Assembly (NCBI GenBank): GCA_021151625.1
Contig: JAGKWY010000140.1
Coordinates: 1 to 7,830 of the forward strand
Reading direction: 5' to 3'
From: Gammaproteobacteria bacterium
GTDB taxonomy: Bacteria; Pseudomonadota; Gammaproteobacteria; Pseudomonadales; Cellvibrionaceae
Length of the DNA stretch: 7,830 nucleotides
Shown here piece after piece: positions 6,946 through 7,830 of the stretch. The first letter of the stretch is position 1. Each line of letters starts with the position of its first letter. The translations under genes and the position numbers were made by a program. The notes below the pieces were generated by a model that saw only the letters and a list, made by a program, of their open reading frames with translations, was not told the origin of the DNA and did not search any database.

Positions 6946-7095
6946 TTTATACTCCTTCATTGAATTAACGAGGCTACTAAAAAACTTCAATATCCACAGG
7001 GTCAGCGCAATTTCGCCGCATAAACCAATACTTATTATTTTGTAAATCGTATCGATAATACCTAGACCAATATCTTCTAGCATAAAGGTGGTTAC

Positions 7096-7107
7096 GTAAT
7101 ATATTAC
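7096..7107. promoter_or_regulatory. Perfect 12-bp palindrome at the predicted start of the PEP-CTERM transcript
   Basis: GTAATATATTAC is a perfect palindrome lying just after the candidate -10 and over the expected start site near 7103. The position suits a repressor operator, but no regulator gene is nearby and such A/T palindromes can arise by chance. Confidence 0.3.
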
Positions 7108-7109
7108 TA

Positions 7110-7137
7110 CCTATAACAGCGGATGTGAGACGTTCAA
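7110..7137 (-). promoter_or_regulatory. Candidate promoter of the PEP-CTERM gene
   Basis: On the minus strand TTGAAC (7132-7137), a 16-bp spacer and TATAGG (7110-7115) preceded by TGT form an extended -10 promoter. A start near 7103 would give a leader of about 158 bases. It lies between the ilvH terminator and the gene, where an independent promoter is expected. Confidence 0.4.
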
Positions 7138-7215
7138 GAAAACAAGGATGCGCCCTGGGATCAGCAGCACATTTTAAATATCCATTTTCAGCTTATTCAT
7201 TGCCTTTTTAAGATA

Positions 7216-7246
7216 AAAAAAGCGGGAGCATTTGCTCCCGCTTTTT
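7216..7246 (-). terminator. Intrinsic terminator of the ilvI-ilvH operon
   Basis: A 9-bp stem GCGGGAGCA/TGCTCCCGC (7222-7230 with 7233-7241) with a very short loop is flanked by A and T runs. It starts about 16 bases past the ilvH stop on the minus strand. Its stem sequence is unrelated to the terminator behind the ilvH remnant. Confidence 0.9.
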
Positions 7247-7262
7247 CCACATCAACTAACCC

Positions 7263-7754
7263 CTACAAACTCAACACCTTCTCGCCGCGCGAAATACCGC
7301 ACACGCCGGTGCGCACTACTTCGATAATCGCTGCATCGCCGACGGCTTGTAAAAACGCGTCGAGTTTGTCGCTCGCGCCGGTGATTTGGATGGTGTAGAG
7401 GGTGCTGGTGACATCCACGATTTGACCGCGGAAAATATCCACACAGCGTTTTACTTCTGCGCGTTGTGCACCTGAGGCTTTGACTTTGATTAGCATGAGT
7501 TCGCGCTCGATGTGCGAACCTTCGGTTAAATCAACAAGCTTTACCACATCAATTAATTTATTGAGGTGTTTGGTGATTTGCTCGATTTTGTGATCATCGC
7601 CAATGGTGGTCAGAGTCAAACGCGAGAGCGTTGGATCTTCCGTGGGTGCAACAGTGAGGGATTCAATGTTGTAACCGCGTTGGGAGAACAAACCAACTAC
7701 ACGCGAGAGTGCACCGGGAGCATTTTCCAGAAGAACAGAAATAATACGTCTCAT
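7263..7754 (-). CDS. ilvH: Acetolactate synthase small (regulatory) subunit
   Basis: This is the regulatory partner of the acetohydroxyacid synthase large subunit; it raises activity and confers valine feedback inhibition in the cytosol. At 163 residues it is the IlvH type, with an N-terminal ACT domain (about 1-78) and a C-terminal activating domain (about 80-163), not the shorter IlvN type. The ACT part shows ENAPGALSRV (10-19), with N11 and G14 in the known valine-binding loop, and GYNIESLTV (27-35). The C-terminal part shows ERELMLIKV (83-91) and the RTGVCGISRGE segment (148-158). The ATG is one base past the ilvI stop (TAAGATG) with no clear Shine-Dalgarno, so translation is probably coupled to ilvI. 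A truncated relative of this gene lies at 6069-6246; this copy is intact. Confidence 0.96.
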   Translation of the reverse strand: MRRIISVLLENAPGALSRVVGLFSQRGYNIESLTVAPTEDPTLSRLTLTTIGDDHKIEQITKHLNKLIDVVKLVDLTEGSHIERELMLIKVKASGAQRAEVKRCVDIFRGQIVDVTSTLYTIQITGASDKLDAFLQAVGDAAIIEVVRTGVCGISRGEKVLSL

Positions 7755-7755
7755 C

Positions 7756-7830
7756 TTATGTGCGCTCCGTTTTGCTCAGGAACATATCGCGCATGGATTG
7801 CTGCGCAATTTGCATTGGATAAACGTGTTC
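7756..7830 (-). CDS. ilvI: Acetolactate synthase large subunit, C-terminal end only (runs off the window)
   Basis: Only the last 24 codons and the TAA stop are present. They encode EHVYPMQIAQQSMRDMFL followed by SKTERT, matching the usual ending of the gammaproteobacterial catalytic acetohydroxyacid synthase subunit (pattern EHVYPM...SKTERT, from memory). The full enzyme is ThDP-dependent and condenses pyruvate with pyruvate or 2-oxobutyrate. The stop is one base before the ilvH ATG, fixing the ilvI-ilvH operon. Some annotations use the symbol ilvB for this gene. Confidence 0.9.
   Translation of the reverse strand, partial: EHVYPMQIAQQSMRDMFLSKTERT

Larger units (their letters stand above)
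6247..7262. other. Probable inserted segment carrying the PEP-CTERM gene
   Basis: This roughly 1-kb stretch lies between the broken ilvH tail and the stop of the intact ilvH. It holds the intact gene's terminator, a promoter region, and one PEP-CTERM protein gene, and is A/T richer than the ilv genes. No transposase, integrase or terminal inverted repeats are visible. The boundaries are inferred from where similarity between the two ilvH copies starts and stops; the incoming DNA may also include part or all of the intact ilvH. Confidence 0.5.

Noticed and set aside
6946..7083. N-terminal extension of the PEP-CTERM protein by 46 codons
   Set aside because: The AAGGAG ribosome site is spaced for the start at 6945, and the signal peptide begins there; the upstream part overlaps the likely leader and promoter.
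1..7830. CRISPR arrays, tRNA or rRNA genes, and insertion sequences
   Set aside because: No regularly spaced repeats, cloverleaf or rRNA sequence, transposase, or paired terminal inverted repeats were seen on either strand.

Overview
The window reads as a gammaproteobacterial chromosome segment, most like a Cellvibrio-type or related marine/soil lineage. That placement is inferred from protein style and gene order, not from a search. Its frame is the branched-chain amino acid locus ilvI-ilvH ... ilvC-pssA, all on the minus strand. In many pseudomonads ilvI, ilvH and ilvC are directly adjacent; here about 5 kb of other genes separate ilvH from ilvC.

Layout from left to right. Bases 1-288 hold no gene but contain two tandem strong promoters pointing out of the left edge. 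Each has a GC-rich discriminator, the rRNA/tRNA type. Then come pssA (phosphatidylserine synthase) and ilvC (ketol-acid reductoisomerase), separated by a terminator. Next is a divergent control region with a long imperfect inverted repeat, then ilvY, the LysR-type activator of ilvC. After ilvY lie a secreted protein of unknown function (+), a 3-methyladenine DNA glycosylase (-) and a DUF2167 membrane protein (-), the last with its own terminator.

The most unusual part is 6015-7262. A broken 3' piece of ilvH (6069-6246), still followed by its own terminator, lies about 1 kb downstream of the intact ilvH (7263-7754). Between the two sit the terminator of the intact gene and a gene for a short PEP-CTERM surface/exported protein. 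The remnant starts inside the gene, ends at the normal stop, has lost an in-frame 141 bp between CCGCG microhomologies, and carries three single-base deletions. Most of its remaining substitutions fall at third codon positions, so the two copies seem to have diverged while both were functional. I infer that a related ilvH 3' end plus the PEP-CTERM gene came in by recombination and pushed the native ilvH tail downstream, where it decayed.

Functionally, IlvI/IlvH make acetolactate and acetohydroxybutyrate, and IlvC converts these to the dihydroxy acids. In enteric bacteria IlvY senses the IlvC substrates and switches ilvC on; the divergent layout here suggests the same logic. The genes between ilvH and ilvY have no visible link to amino acid synthesis.
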